64,000 nucleotides of DNA. It comes from Pseudoalteromonas ulvae UL12 (GTDB lineage: Bacteria; Pseudomonadota; Gammaproteobacteria; Enterobacterales; Alteromonadaceae). The notes beneath the pieces are model-generated. The model saw nothing but the letters and a program-made list of their open reading frames with translations. It was not told where the DNA came from and made no database searches. Below are positions 54,401 through 63,461 of this stretch, piece by piece. A program made the translations under genes and the position numbers. Positions within the stretch are counted from its first letter, which is position 1; each line of letters opens with the position of its first letter. Location: positions 268,751-332,750 of the forward strand of contig NZ_AQHJ01000034.1 in the NCBI RefSeq assembly GCF_014925405.1, written 5' to 3'.

Positions 54401-54554
54401 TAATGGTGTCGCGACATTCACGTTTGATGAGCAGCTTGACGCATTTGAATTTGAAGATAGTGAAATGATAGAGACGCAGCTGACCCATCTGCTCACTAGT
54501 AATTTAGCGACGCTACAATTGTGGATGCAAGAACGTTGGACGATGAACGTTTAG
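51429..54554 (+). CDS. Two-component-type propeller sensor with GGDEF output (SGDEF variant)
   Basis: A 1041-residue single-pass sensor starting at GTG 51429. Signal peptide, propeller repeats (DKQGYIWVGTQFGLSRFDG, DQQGYLWIGTKLGLVRL), a Y_Y_Y domain about 680-755, TM about 762-782, coiled coil, and a GGDEF domain. The signature is SGDEF (near residue 909), a variant that can be active. The RxxD inhibitory I-site is absent (QGSD). It shares its architecture with the larger sensor at 17136 but lacks PAS and EAL domains. Its ligand is unknown; related propellers sense carbohydrates. Confidence 0.85.
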   Translation: MLRLLTFICLCIFAHSAVAINDYVVKQWSTSDGLASQSVTSIVQDKQGYIWVGTQFGLSRFDGMNFSNFSTSNSDFLQSNSITKLLLDQQGYLWIGTKLGLVRLNPDTFEFTQYNVKGAVHDLLADDEGRIWIAANGLYFYFNDVFMPLNQLLDNNQTMGWPNTNTSRGQHRISRIIGSVSKMALSPDGIWLVNDRTLLRLSYQLSSKSAIKLEVSATISLPESLAQTPVTDLSWLEGNLFLASEAGAFKLDVEDELRPINLPLAINKATYKIMSDPDGALWVSTEGRLLYRDTSSDWEAVDAAELEQTWFSDIIRDRQDNIWLGSSSDGLWQAYKGQVERHSTFAGIKEQIEAVTLSARGELWVASRSGVGYFNDDNEFINQIPYEKLGNAKVSTLHFQGNRLFIGTSKNGAFYWQNGQLNRVPGRALRFNGVNAIEPSPFGLWFGTERGLFRQGFDGVFKSFIYNAKLDSKNITYLIDKGSEVWIGTTKGAYHYNVNGLKQLGQSLALEGANVSSILEAPNNIMFIGTITDGLFYRTAEGVWHQLDASKGLPYGAILSLYYDQTMDRVWVSNLKGVYRMPLSQFSSQVENVQVELVINSLDRKFDGKLSQCCAGKGQSAVMSTGSSLWYPSLQGLVAIPKNIELFGDTELSPMIESISSEQGITPVNNQQETLSLDQRDLTINYTAIDFYAPNSLEFRYKLVNFDDTWRIANKRREAIYTNLPPGVFTFELEVKRQSMTWDNSVKTRFTFEIAKRFDETVYFRLLIVSLFISLLYVSFLLYRSQERRKQAELEKLVEARTHELTETNSKLNQANSQLKQVSHSDELTGLRSRRFLFDQLPKDIEHYQRNRQSLEEQGKALALVILNLDDFSRINDAYGPISGDSCLQQVATLLNSKTQGSDYVVRWSGDEFLLLLRDMRRNAIDDYVKNLCRAISEHQFKLPNGKSIQLTSSLGWAFYPLPLVGGQIIGWETSINLADLALHKVKEKGRNGVATFTFDEQLDAFEFEDSEMIETQLTHLLTSNLATLQLWMQERWTMNV

Positions 54555-54588
54555 CAAATAGCCACTTCATGAATAATAGTTTACTTAT

Positions 54589-54616
54589 AAAAAACCTAGC
54601 AGCTGCTAGGTTTTTT
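54589..54616. terminator. Bidirectional rho-independent terminator
   Basis: Near-perfect palindrome AACCTAGC-AGCT-GCTAGGTT flanked by A-run and T-run, between convergent sensor and dxs genes. Confidence 0.93.
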
Positions 54617-54635
54617 ATAATATTAACAGGTGAGG

Positions 54636-56498
54636 CTAATTTAAAAACTGTTCAATCGCTTGTGTTAAGCCATTGCTGTCTAACCCCATTTCTGCATGCA
54701 TTTCATCTTGGGTGCCATGCTTGATAAATTCATCTGGAATCCCAAGGTTCAATACTTGTATTGCTAACTGATTGTTTAGAACAAACTCATTAACAGCAGA
54801 GCCAGCGCCACCCATAATGGCATTGTCTTCGAGTGTCACGAAAACAGTGTGATCAGAAGCGAGTTCAGTTAATAAAGCTTGATCAATCGGTTTTATAAAA
54901 CGCATATCAACTAAAGTTGCATCTAAGTTTTCGGCAACAGACTTAGCATTTTCAAGCAAAGTTCCAAAAGATAGAATAGCGATATGCTTGCCTTTGCGAA
55001 TGACATTCGCTCGGCCAATTGCTATTTTTTCCATTGGTTTAGTCGCATCGAATTCACCTGCGCTGCCTCTAGGATAGCGAACGGCAGCGGGTTGATTGAG
55101 CTGATGACCCGTGAAGAGCATATTTCGACACTCGTTCGTATCACTGGGCGCCATAATCACCATATTCGGAATGCAGCGCATAAAGCTTAAATCATAAGCA
55201 CCTTGGTGTGTTTCGCCATCGGCACCGACAATACCCGCTCTATCGATTGCAAACAACACAGGTAAATTCTGCAAAGCGACATCGTGAATGAGTTGATCAT
55301 ACGCACGTTGTAAAAAGCTAGAGTAAATTGCAACGACAGGATTTAGTCCTTCACAGGCAAAACCAGCAGCTAACGTAACCGCATGTTGCTCAGCAATGGC
55401 AACGTCAAAGTATTGCTCTGGGTATTCTTTAGAGAATCGCACCATGCCTGAGCCTTCACGCATTGCAGGTGTAATTGCCATGAGTTTACTATCTTGAGCT
55501 GCCATGTCACAAAGCCAATCGCCAAAGACTTTTGAAAAGGTTGGTTCGCTAGGTTTTGATTTTGGTAAACTTAATTCACTCGGGTCAAACTTTGGCACGC
55601 CATGGTAACCAATTGGATCCGCTTCAGCCGGCTGATATCCTTTCCCTTTTTGGGTGCGGACATGGAGAAGCTGAGGACCTTTCAGGTTTCGCATATTTCG
55701 AAGAGTATCACACAACATGGTGACATCATGGCCATCAATTGGACCGATGTAGTTAAAGCCTAACTCTTCAAAAAAAGTGCCAGGTACAACCATGCCTTTG
55801 AGGTGCTCTTCCATTTTACTGGCGAGTTCTTTTACTGGAGGCATACCGGAGAGTAGCTTTTTCCCACCCTCGCGGATGTTGGTATAAAAGCTGCCGGATA
55901 AAATTCGCGCCAAATGATTATTCAGTGCGCCAACATTTTCCGAAATTGACATCTCGTTGTCATTTAAAATCACTAACATGTCAGCGTCAATGTCACCAGC
56001 ATGATTCATGGCTTCAAATGCCATGCCAGCAGTTACAGCACCATCACCAATAACGGCAACTACTTTGCGGTTTTGCGCTTCTTTTTTTGCCGCTATCGCC
56101 ATACCAAGCGCGGCAGAAATTGACGTACTTGAATGACCTACACTAAAGGTATCGTATTGACTTTCTTCGCGATAAGGAAAAGGGTGCAAGCCATCTTTTT
56201 GACGAATGCTGTGCATTAAGTCACGGCGACCGGTTAAGATTTTATGTGGGTATGCTTGGTGACCAACATCCCAAATGACGCGATCAAATGGTGTGTTATA
56301 TACGTAATGTAATGCAACTGTGAGTTCGACAGTGCCTAGGCCTGACGCTAAATGACCACTGCTTTTTGATACTGAGTTGAGAAGATAATCTCTTAACTCA
56401 TGGCTCAATGCTGGTAATTTATCTTGTGCTAACTCCCGTAACTGCGGGGGTTCATCAATTAAGCCCAATAAGGGATAGTTGTTATTATCAATTGTCAT
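54636..56498 (-). CDS. dxs: 1-deoxy-D-xylulose-5-phosphate synthase
   Basis: A 620-residue thiamine-diphosphate enzyme that condenses pyruvate and glyceraldehyde 3-phosphate at the head of the MEP isoprenoid pathway. [56 protein letters not shown] and the second half [15 protein letters not shown] are present. Full length. First-pathway enzyme clustered with ispA; this also uses the thiamine cofactor made through thiL nearby. Confidence 0.98.
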   Translation of the reverse strand: MTIDNNNYPLLGLIDEPPQLRELAQDKLPALSHELRDYLLNSVSKSSGHLASGLGTVELTVALHYVYNTPFDRVIWDVGHQAYPHKILTGRRDLMHSIRQKDGLHPFPYREESQYDTFSVGHSSTSISAALGMAIAAKKEAQNRKVVAVIGDGAVTAGMAFEAMNHAGDIDADMLVILNDNEMSISENVGALNNHLARILSGSFYTNIREGGKKLLSGMPPVKELASKMEEHLKGMVVPGTFFEELGFNYIGPIDGHDVTMLCDTLRNMRNLKGPQLLHVRTQKGKGYQPAEADPIGYHGVPKFDPSELSLPKSKPSEPTFSKVFGDWLCDMAAQDSKLMAITPAMREGSGMVRFSKEYPEQYFDVAIAEQHAVTLAAGFACEGLNPVVAIYSSFLQRAYDQLIHDVALQNLPVLFAIDRAGIVGADGETHQGAYDLSFMRCIPNMVIMAPSDTNECRNMLFTGHQLNQPAAVRYPRGSAGEFDATKPMEKIAIGRANVIRKGKHIAILSFGTLLENAKSVAENLDATLVDMRFIKPIDQALLTELASDHTVFVTLEDNAIMGGAGSAVNEFVLNNQLAIQVLNLGIPDEFIKHGTQDEMHAEMGLDSNGLTQAIEQFLN

Positions 56499-56605
56499 GA
56501 CAGGTATTGATTATCCTTTGATTACTGACCCGATTATACATCAATTTAAGCGGTAATCTTTTTCTTTTATATTCTTATTACCGTGTATAGCCAGAGTGAT
56601 GACCT

Positions 56606-57496
56606 TTAATGGTCTCTCGAAATAATATAATGCGCCAGTTCTTCAAGTTTAGTTGTGTCTGCTGGGATTTTGCTAAGTGATAGTAAGGCTTCTTGGTAAA
56701 GAGATTGTGTTAAATCTTTTGCACCTTGAAGGCCCATAAATGCTGGATAAGTAGATTTATTCGCTTCAACATCAGATCCTTGGGGTTTTCCTAATGTTAT
56801 TGTGTCTCCTTCGATATCCAGGATGTCATCATGGACCTGAAAGGCTAATCCTATTTTATGACCAAACTCAGCTAAATGCTGTAATGTCGCTTGAGATGTG
56901 CCTTTTGCACATAAAGCTCCCATGGTGATAGCTGAGACTAACAATGCCCCAGTTTTTAACTTATGAATTTGCTCAAGTTCCTGCACTGTGATTGATTTGC
57001 CTGTGGCTGATAAATCCAGAGCTTGCCCACCACACATCCCAACTAAACCAGATGCTTTAGCTAATTCGGAAATAATTTTCAGCTGAGTAGCGGCTTCGAC
57101 TTGAGGGAGTGGTTGTTCAGACAAAATATCAAATGCAAGTGTTTGCAATGCATCGCCTGCCAAGATGGCGGTCGCTTCATCAAAAGCAATGTGACAGGTT
57201 GGTTTACCTCTTCGCAGATCATCATCATCCATGGCAGGCAAATCATCGTGAACTAAAGAGTAACTATGGATACACTCAATTGCAGCCGCCACTTTTTGCA
57301 AAGCCTGCATGTCGGCTCCAAGCATTTGCCCTGTTAAAAATACTAAATGGGGTCTTAAGCGTTTGCCGCCATTGAATAAGCTATAACGTGCTGCTGATAG
57401 TAGCTGTTTATCACCAGCCGTTTGCGTAGATAAAATATTTATTAAAGTTTGCTCTACTTGTAGTTGGCTCTGATGTAAATCGTCTTGAATCGTCAC
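56606..57496 (-). CDS. ispA: Farnesyl diphosphate synthase
   Basis: A 296-residue prenyl transferase with both Asp-rich motifs: DDLPAMDDDDLRRG and DDILDIEGD. It builds farnesyl diphosphate from dimethylallyl and isopentenyl units. Start is a GTG at 57496, overlapping the xseB stop by one base (TAGTG), so coupled. The xseB-ispA-dxs order is the usual gammaproteobacterial one. Confidence 0.97.
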   Translation of the reverse strand: MTIQDDLHQSQLQVEQTLINILSTQTAGDKQLLSAARYSLFNGGKRLRPHLVFLTGQMLGADMQALQKVAAAIECIHSYSLVHDDLPAMDDDDLRRGKPTCHIAFDEATAILAGDALQTLAFDILSEQPLPQVEAATQLKIISELAKASGLVGMCGGQALDLSATGKSITVQELEQIHKLKTGALLVSAITMGALCAKGTSQATLQHLAEFGHKIGLAFQVHDDILDIEGDTITLGKPQGSDVEANKSTYPAFMGLQGAKDLTQSLYQEALLSLSKIPADTTKLEELAHYIISRDH

Positions 57497-57741
57497 TATT
57501 TCTGCTCTGTAGAATCAAATGGGATGAGTTCACTATCTGTAGAATTTCCCATTAAAATACTCACTTTTTGCTCTGCTTGTTGCAGTTTTGCTGAAGATGC
57601 TTGGGCAAGTTGAATGCCGCGCTCAAACTGTTTTAAAGATTGCTCTAGGGTGAGAGCACCGTTTTCCATTTCTGAAACTATGTGCCCTAATTCGCCCATT
57701 GCATCTTCAAAACTAAGGTTTTCTGCTTTTTTTGTGGCCAT
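57496..57741 (-). CDS. xseB: Exodeoxyribonuclease VII small subunit
   Basis: An 81-residue helical protein with LSFEDAMGELGHIVSEMENG and LTLEQSLKQFERGIQLA, the XseB family signature. It partners XseA (not in this window) in a single-strand exonuclease. Overlaps ispA by one base. Confidence 0.96.
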   Translation of the reverse strand: MATKKAENLSFEDAMGELGHIVSEMENGALTLEQSLKQFERGIQLAQASSAKLQQAEQKVSILMGNSTDSELIPFDSTEQK

Positions 57742-57897
57742 TATATTACTTCAAGCTTATATACGAGTGGGAGGGATTTTAGGGGGATTCTCGAACTATT
57801 TCAATTTATCTCCCTGAGTCTTGCAAAAATAGTGGCGGCGAAGTGAGATCTTCACTTGAAAATTGCCGTCATTACAAAAATGACGCTATAGTTGAAT

Positions 57898-57924
57898 TTA
57901 AGTTATTAAATCTTTTGCCGATAC
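57898..57924 (+). promoter_or_regulatory. Sigma-28 (FliA) promoter of pomAB
   Basis: A -35 element TTAAGTTA (57898-57905, 6 of 8 to TAAAGTTT) and a -10 element GCCGATAC (57917-57924, 7 of 8 to GCCGATAA) are separated by exactly 11 bp, the sigma-28 spacing. The start of pomA is 75 bp downstream. It fits late flagellar control of motor genes. Confidence 0.8.
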
Positions 57925-57943
57925 TAAAAACTAAATTATGATA

Positions 57944-57959
57944 AGCACTTTAAAGTGCT
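57944..57959. repeat. Perfect 16-bp palindrome in the pomA leader
   Basis: AGCACTTTAAAGTGCT (57944-57959) is a perfect palindrome between the sigma-28 promoter and the pomA start. It could be an operator or a leader hairpin. Confidence 0.7.
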
Positions 57960-57998
57960 AACTTACCAATTTTAATTAAAATTTCCCTTGGAGGGCCA

Positions 57999-58760
57999 GT
58001 GGATTTAGCAACGTTAATAGGAATGCTTGGTGCGATCGGTTTTATTGTTATGGCAATGATCCTCGGTGGCGACTTGGGAATGTTCGTTGATATTCCTTCC
58101 GTGCTCATTGTTTTTTGTGGTTCACTATTTGTTGTCTTGTCAAACTTCACCATGGGTCAATTCTTTGGTATTGGTAAAGTTGCGGGCAAAGCCTTTATGT
58201 TCAAGCTTGAGACACCTGAAGAACTTATCGACAAAGCTGTTGAGCTTGCTGATTCTGCCAGAAAAGGGGGGTTTCTCGCCCTAGAAGAAGCTGAAATTCC
58301 GAATGCTTTTATGCAAAAAGGGGTCGACATGTTGGTTGATGGTCATGATGCCGATGTCGTCAGAGAAACACTGCAAAAAGATATCTCTTTAACATCGACT
58401 AGGCATGATGCCGGTGCAACGTTATTTAAAGCATTAGGTGATGTGGCTCCAGCAATGGGAATGATTGGTACGCTTATCGGTTTGGTTGCGATGTTATCAA
58501 ACATGGATGATCCAAAAGCGATTGGACCTGCAATGGCGGTAGCATTATTGACTACACTCTACGGCGCCTTTTTAGCCAATGTTATCGCGATTCCAATCCA
58601 AGCGAAATTAGAAAAACGTAAAGATGAGGAAGAGCTGAATCAGAAGTTAATTTTAGATGCAGTTTTAGGAATACAAGATGGTCAAAACCCGAAAGTAATT
58701 GAGGGGATCCTGAAAAATTACCTGCCAGAATCTAAACGCCAAATAGACACTGAGGGTTAG
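57999..58760 (+). CDS. pomA: PomA, sodium-driven flagellar motor stator
   Basis: A 253-residue MotA-like protein with four TM segments. The MDLATLIGMLGAIGF start and TMGQFFGIGKVAGKAFMFK match Vibrio-type PomA; the proline-bearing DVAPAMGMIGTLIGLVAML near TM3 and a charged cytoplasmic loop are present. It forms the stator with PomB, coupling Na+ flow to rotation. GTG start with GGAGGG upstream. Behind a sigma-28 promoter. Followed 5 bp later by pomB. Confidence 0.96.
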   Translation: MDLATLIGMLGAIGFIVMAMILGGDLGMFVDIPSVLIVFCGSLFVVLSNFTMGQFFGIGKVAGKAFMFKLETPEELIDKAVELADSARKGGFLALEEAEIPNAFMQKGVDMLVDGHDADVVRETLQKDISLTSTRHDAGATLFKALGDVAPAMGMIGTLIGLVAMLSNMDDPKAIGPAMAVALLTTLYGAFLANVIAIPIQAKLEKRKDEEELNQKLILDAVLGIQDGQNPKVIEGILKNYLPESKRQIDTEG

Positions 58761-58765
58761 TAACT

Positions 58766-59692
58766 ATGTCTGATGAAGCTGAAGACTGTAAATGCCCCCC
58801 TCCGGGTCTGCCTGCTTGGATGGGGACATTCGCTGATTTAATGTCATTGCTGATGTGTTTCTTCGTATTGCTTTTGGCTATGTCTGAAATGGATGTACTT
58901 AAATTCAAGCAAATAGCCGGTTCGATGAAGTTTGCATTTGGTGTTCAAAATAAGCTCGAAGTAAAAGATATCCCAAAAGGTACTAGTGTAATCGCTATGG
59001 AGTTTCGCCCTGGCAAGCCTGAACCTTCACCAATTGAGACAATTCAGCAGCAAACAGTGGAAATGACTCAGCAGATGTTGGAATTTCAAGCGGGTGATGA
59101 AGATTCGGCCGGTGGACGTCAAGAACAACGCGGTAATAAACGCGGTGGTGAATCTCAAAGCACAGCTAAAAATGAGTCGAGTCAAGCTGAAAGTGCTGCC
59201 GATCAAGAGCAAGTTAATGAGTTGGTTAAAAAGATTGCTCAGCAACTTGAAGAGCAAATTATGGATGGTGCAATTGAGCTTGAGTCACTAGGTCAACAAA
59301 TTATTATCCGTATCCGTGAGAATGGGTCTTTTCCATCAGGAAGTGCCTTTTTACAGCCACAATTTAAGCCTATCATTCAACAAATTGCTGAATTATTGAA
59401 AGATGTGCCGGGTGAGATTACTGTCTCAGGCCATACGGATGATTATCAAGTTAGCAATGAACTGTATTTTAATAATTGGGATTTATCCGCTAAGCGCTCG
59501 GTGGCCGTTGCGAGTGAAATGCAAAAAGTCAGAGGGTTTGATAAAAATCGCATGATGGTCATCGGTCACGCAGATACTCGTCCGTTAGTGCCAAATGAAG
59601 ATACAGATTCGCGCAAACGTAATCGACGAGTTGAGATTTCAATTATGCAGGGTAAAGCGAAAGAGTCTGACCCTATTGAGGTACAAAAGTAA
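58766..59692 (+). CDS. pomB: PomB, sodium-driven flagellar motor stator
   Basis: A 308-residue protein with one TM whose ADLMSLLMCFFVLLLA carries the ion-binding Asp (Asp24), a plug and linker region rich in Gln/Glu, and a C-terminal OmpA-like peptidoglycan-binding domain (ITVSGHTDDYQVSN, NRMMVIGHADTRPL, RKRNRRVEISI). N-terminal CKCPPPGLPAWMGTFADL matches PomB. Coupled to pomA. Confidence 0.96.
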   Translation: MSDEAEDCKCPPPGLPAWMGTFADLMSLLMCFFVLLLAMSEMDVLKFKQIAGSMKFAFGVQNKLEVKDIPKGTSVIAMEFRPGKPEPSPIETIQQQTVEMTQQMLEFQAGDEDSAGGRQEQRGNKRGGESQSTAKNESSQAESAADQEQVNELVKKIAQQLEEQIMDGAIELESLGQQIIIRIRENGSFPSGSAFLQPQFKPIIQQIAELLKDVPGEITVSGHTDDYQVSNELYFNNWDLSAKRSVAVASEMQKVRGFDKNRMMVIGHADTRPLVPNEDTDSRKRNRRVEISIMQGKAKESDPIEVQK

Positions 59693-59716
59693 ATTTGCGG
59701 TTGATTTTTTTCATAA

Positions 59717-59761
59717 AAGACGATTTACTGCTACCGCTAAGTAATTGTCTTAGTTTTATTT
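59717..59761 (+). terminator. Imperfect hairpin after pomB, possible weak terminator
   Basis: AAGAC-G-ATTTAC (59717-59728) pairs imperfectly with GTAATTGTCTT (59741-59751), followed by AGTTTTATTT. It lies between pomB and the small peptide gene. Confidence 0.45.
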
Positions 59762-59774
59762 AAGGATAAATGAA

Positions 59775-59861
59775 ATGAAAAAAATTGATAAGTATACTTA
59801 TATGCCTGGCAATGGTGGTGGTGCGGATGAGCCACCACCAAAGAAGAAAACGTCTAAGTAA
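59775..59861 (+). CDS. 28-residue Gly/Pro/Lys peptide
   Basis: A short frame missed by simple length cut-offs. ATG at 59775, stop TAA ending 59861, with AAGGA 8 nt upstream. The peptide starts MKKIDKYTYMPGNGGGADEP and continues with Pro-Pro and a Lys-rich tail. It has a GNGGG turn, an acidic pair, a run of three Pro and a basic end, so it is not random-looking. It could be a small signalling peptide, a precursor of a modified peptide, or a membrane-protein partner. The next gene starts 5 bp after its stop. Whether it is translated is unproven. Confidence 0.6.
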   Translation: MKKIDKYTYMPGNGGGADEPPPKKKTSK

Positions 59862-59866
59862 CGTTA

Positions 59867-60355
59867 ATGATAGATATAAATAGCGTTTTAATTTATATCT
59901 ATAATGGCCATGCAGTGTTTGTGTGCTTGGCCTTTTTTGCATTTATTTATATTAAAGATTACAAAGCTGCCACTTTTTCTTTTTGCACCGCGATTTCATT
60001 CCTAATCGGCATTGCTGCGCAAGGCTTTCTTTATGAGAATGATAATTCATTTGTTTACCGTTATATCTTCTGGGCCTCTAATGATTTAATTTGGATGGCT
60101 TGCATTGCTTATCTTGCAATCAAAGACAAGGTGTATTTATTGCAGAGCATAATAGGGCAGTTAGTGGTAGCGTTATCACCAATCATTCAAATCTTTAGAT
60201 TGCTAGATAGGCACTTATGGGATTTATCTTATTCTGATTTATTGTACAAATCGATTTTACCATTGATAAACTTCGCGATTGTATTTATTTGTTTCATTCC
60301 CTTCTTTACATTTTTTTTCAATAAATCAAAATCCCAAAAACAGCTAGCTAAATAA
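59867..60355 (+). CDS. Small multi-pass membrane protein downstream of the 28-residue peptide gene
   Basis: A 162-residue protein with four or five hydrophobic segments and a basic C-terminal tail (FFNKSKSQKQLAK). The charged loops contain KDYKAATF and RYIFWASNDL. I recognise no family. Starts 5 bp after the 28-residue peptide gene, suggesting a functional pair. No catalytic motif is visible. Confidence 0.7.
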   Translation: MIDINSVLIYIYNGHAVFVCLAFFAFIYIKDYKAATFSFCTAISFLIGIAAQGFLYENDNSFVYRYIFWASNDLIWMACIAYLAIKDKVYLLQSIIGQLVVALSPIIQIFRLLDRHLWDLSYSDLLYKSILPLINFAIVFICFIPFFTFFFNKSKSQKQLAK

Positions 60356-60405
60356 CTTATCCAGATTTATCATTACTGTTATTATATACAGTTAAAAGTT
60401 CAACA

Positions 60406-62328
60406 ATGAAACTCTATATTGCCGAAAAACCTTCATTAGGGCGTGCTATTGCAGATGTACTGCCTAAGCCTTTGCAAAAAGGTGATGGTTTTATTAAGGC
60501 CAGTAATGGCGATGTCGTTTCATGGTGTATCGGCCACTTGTTAGAACAAGCCGAGCCTGATTTTTATGACCCTCGATTTAAAAAATGGCAGATCGATCAC
60601 TTGCCTATCATTCCGTTAAAATGGCAACTTAAAGTAAAACCAAAAACAAAAAAGCAGTTTACTATACTTAAAAAGTTAATTTTACAAGCTGATGAGCTAA
60701 TTAATGCTGGCGATCCTGATAGAGAGGGGCAGTTGCTTGTAGATGAAATGATTGAGTTTGTAGGCGTTAATGAGCAAAAAAAAGCCAGTGTACAGCGATT
60801 ATTAATTAGTGACTTAAACCCAAGTGCAGTGAAAAAATCCCTACAGAATCAGAAAAGAAATCACGATTTTGTACCGTTATCTGTTTCAGCTTTAGCTCGC
60901 TCTCGTGCTGATTGGCTCTTTGGGATGAATCTTACTCGCGCATTTACCTTGGCTGGCCAAAGGTTTGGAAGTCATCGCGTTTTATCTGTTGGTCGAGTGC
61001 AAACACCTATTTTAGGTTTGGTGGTTCGCCGAGATTTAGAAATAGAAAACTTTATTGCGCGTCCTTTCTATGACGTTATAGCGCATTTTAATACTGACCA
61101 AGCTGAGACATTTACTGCTAAGTGGCGACCGAGCACGGCTTGTGAACCCTATCAAGATGAAGATGGGCGTATTTTATCAAAGGCATTAGCTGAAAATGTA
61201 ATCAAAAGAATTGCAAACCAACCTGCAGAAGTAACACAGCTCTCTCATAAGGAAAAACGACATTCTGCCCCGTTACCTTATAATTTATCGTCGTTACAAA
61301 TAGATGCGGCAAAAGCATATGGCATGTCAGCTCAAACTGTTTTAGATGTCTGTCAAAGTTTATATGAAAAACATAAAGCAATTACTTATCCGCGCTCAGA
61401 TAATCGATATTTACCCACCGGGCATTTTTCAGAGGCAGAGCAAGTCTTTAACGCAATTAAGCACAATAAAGGTCAGTCAGACTATCTAATTGAGCAAGCT
61501 GATTTAACGATTCGCTCAAAGTGCTGGAGTGATACGAAAGTGGAAGCGCACCATGCCATCATTCCTACGAGTAAAAAGCTAGCTGCGGGTAGTCTTGATA
61601 AAGATGAATTAAAACTTTATCAACTAATAGCTCGGCATTATCTGATTCAATTTTTTCCTCCATATATATTCAATGAAACTAAAGTTGAAGTAGAAGTGTC
61701 TGGTGGAAAGTTTATTACAACAGCTAAGCAAGAACTTCAGCTTGGGTTTAAGGCTCTTATGGGGAAAACAGAACTTCAACCTGAACAGCTTTTGCCTTCG
61801 CTTACTTTAGGTCAACGTTTACTTTGTTCCCACGGGGAGCTTCTCGAAAAAATGACCCAACCGCCATCTCATTTTAATGATGCTAGTTTATTGGCCGCGA
61901 TGACTGGCATTAGCCGATTTGTCACTGATCCTGATATTAAAAAAATACTCAAAGAAACCGATGGATTAGGAACTGAAGCGACGAGGGCGGGAATTATTGA
62001 ATTGCTTTTTAGGCGTGATTTTTTAAAACGAGAAGGTAAAAAAATTGTATCGACAATAGCGGGTCGAAGTTTGATAGCTATGCTCCCTGATTTGATTACT
62101 CGGCCAGACTTAACGGCTAAATGGGAGGCAACGCTAGCAAATATTGCTCGTAAAGAGCAAAACTACCAAGGATTTATGCAACCATTATTAGAGCAACTAA
62201 AGCAACTGATATTGCTATCATCGAGTTGTGATGCGAGTGCTTTTAAAGCGATTAAAGGGCCAATGCCTTCCAAGCGCTATAAACGTAAAAGAAAAACTCC
62301 AATAAAGAAACCCTATAAAAAAGACTAA
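60406..62328 (+). CDS. topB: DNA topoisomerase III
   Basis: A 640-residue type IA topoisomerase. The TOPRIM start IAEKPSLGRAIADVL, metal-binding INAGDPDREGQL, RVQTPILGLVV, and the active-site Tyr in ITYPRSDNRYLP (near residue 325) are present. Ends in a Lys/Arg-rich tail; length is close to the E. coli enzyme. It decatenates DNA at replication forks. The TOPRIM, tyrosine and gate regions look intact. Confidence 0.96.
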   Translation: MKLYIAEKPSLGRAIADVLPKPLQKGDGFIKASNGDVVSWCIGHLLEQAEPDFYDPRFKKWQIDHLPIIPLKWQLKVKPKTKKQFTILKKLILQADELINAGDPDREGQLLVDEMIEFVGVNEQKKASVQRLLISDLNPSAVKKSLQNQKRNHDFVPLSVSALARSRADWLFGMNLTRAFTLAGQRFGSHRVLSVGRVQTPILGLVVRRDLEIENFIARPFYDVIAHFNTDQAETFTAKWRPSTACEPYQDEDGRILSKALAENVIKRIANQPAEVTQLSHKEKRHSAPLPYNLSSLQIDAAKAYGMSAQTVLDVCQSLYEKHKAITYPRSDNRYLPTGHFSEAEQVFNAIKHNKGQSDYLIEQADLTIRSKCWSDTKVEAHHAIIPTSKKLAAGSLDKDELKLYQLIARHYLIQFFPPYIFNETKVEVEVSGGKFITTAKQELQLGFKALMGKTELQPEQLLPSLTLGQRLLCSHGELLEKMTQPPSHFNDASLLAAMTGISRFVTDPDIKKILKETDGLGTEATRAGIIELLFRRDFLKREGKKIVSTIAGRSLIAMLPDLITRPDLTAKWEATLANIARKEQNYQGFMQPLLEQLKQLILLSSSCDASAFKAIKGPMPSKRYKRKRKTPIKKPYKKD

Positions 62329-62499
62329 TGGTGTACAGAAGCGCTATTATTTAGTGAAATGTATTTTGCAGCAACCTTCATAATATGAAAGTAACTTTCG
62401 ACATTTTGAATTGGTAAAATAGATTAAGAGCCTCTTTGTTGCTTGTAAAATCAAGCTTTACCACCATATAACATATCATATTCAAATAATTGGCAAATA

Positions 62500-63360
62500 A
62501 TGATGAGCAATATCCTAGATTTAACCGCAGATAATTTTCAACAAATATTAGGTGAAGTATCACAAACTAAATTGGTGGCGTTGATGTTCTGGTCTCCGCA
62601 AAGCCCTGAGTGCCAAGTTTTTAATCAATTAATTGAAAAGGTTGTTGCTGATTATCCAGATCATCTAGTGCTCGCTAAGTTAAATTGTGATGTAGAGCAA
62701 GCATTGGCTTCTCAATTAGCTCAGCAAATTGGTTTGCAAGCTATTCCAACAACTGTGTTGTTAAAAAATGCAGGACCAGTTGATATGTTGTCTGGGCCGC
62801 AAACAGAACTTCAATTAAAAGAAGCACTATCGAAGCATTTACCTAACCCAATCGACATATTACTAGAAAATGCAAAACAAGCGCTGTTATCTGAAGATCA
62901 TAATCAAGCGTTTATATATGCAAAACAAGCTTACGAAATGGATTCAAACAATACCAAAGTAAAGCTAGTCTTTGCTGATATATGTGTAAACATTAAAAAG
63001 CTAGATGATGCAAGTGCCTTATTAGAGACGATCGCAGAAAATGAAAGAGATCCTTATTTTTTAAACATCCAAAGTAAATTAACACATGCAAAAGAAGAAT
63101 TAGATTCGCCAGAAATTAAGCTAGCACAGTTAAATGTTGAAACGAATCCAGAAGATTTATCTTTAAAAGTAGAGTTAGCATCATTACTGTCAGAAGCAGG
63201 TCGAAAAGAAGATGCGTTGAGCGAGCTGTTTATTGTGCTTAAAAAAGATCTAAGTTTTGGCGAAGCTAAAAAAGACTACTTAGCCATTATAGAATCCCTA
63301 CCCCAAGGAGATTCGATAGCGGCAACATTTAGAAGAAAACTATACAGCCTGTTATATTAA
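62500..63360 (+). CDS. CnoX/YbbN-like thioredoxin-TPR chaperone
   Basis: A 286-residue protein: thioredoxin-like N-terminal domain (about 1-110; MFWSPQSPECQVFNQLIEK in place of the CxxC, leaving one Cys) followed by tetratricopeptide-like helices. This layout matches YbbN/CnoX, a holdase that guards proteins from HOCl and hands them to GroEL. The lone Cys and lack of CxxC are normal for the family. ATG at 62500, with a second ATG three bases later equally possible. Confidence 0.88.
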   Translation: MMSNILDLTADNFQQILGEVSQTKLVALMFWSPQSPECQVFNQLIEKVVADYPDHLVLAKLNCDVEQALASQLAQQIGLQAIPTTVLLKNAGPVDMLSGPQTELQLKEALSKHLPNPIDILLENAKQALLSEDHNQAFIYAKQAYEMDSNNTKVKLVFADICVNIKKLDDASALLETIAENERDPYFLNIQSKLTHAKEELDSPEIKLAQLNVETNPEDLSLKVELASLLSEAGRKEDALSELFIVLKKDLSFGEAKKDYLAIIESLPQGDSIAATFRRKLYSLLY

Positions 63361-63461
63361 TTCACGCAGAAAAATATAATCAGTATTATTAAGGTGTTGT
63401 AATTTATTTGTCATCAAGCCTTGAAATAATAAAAGGTTGAGCGATACTTAATCTCCACCTT

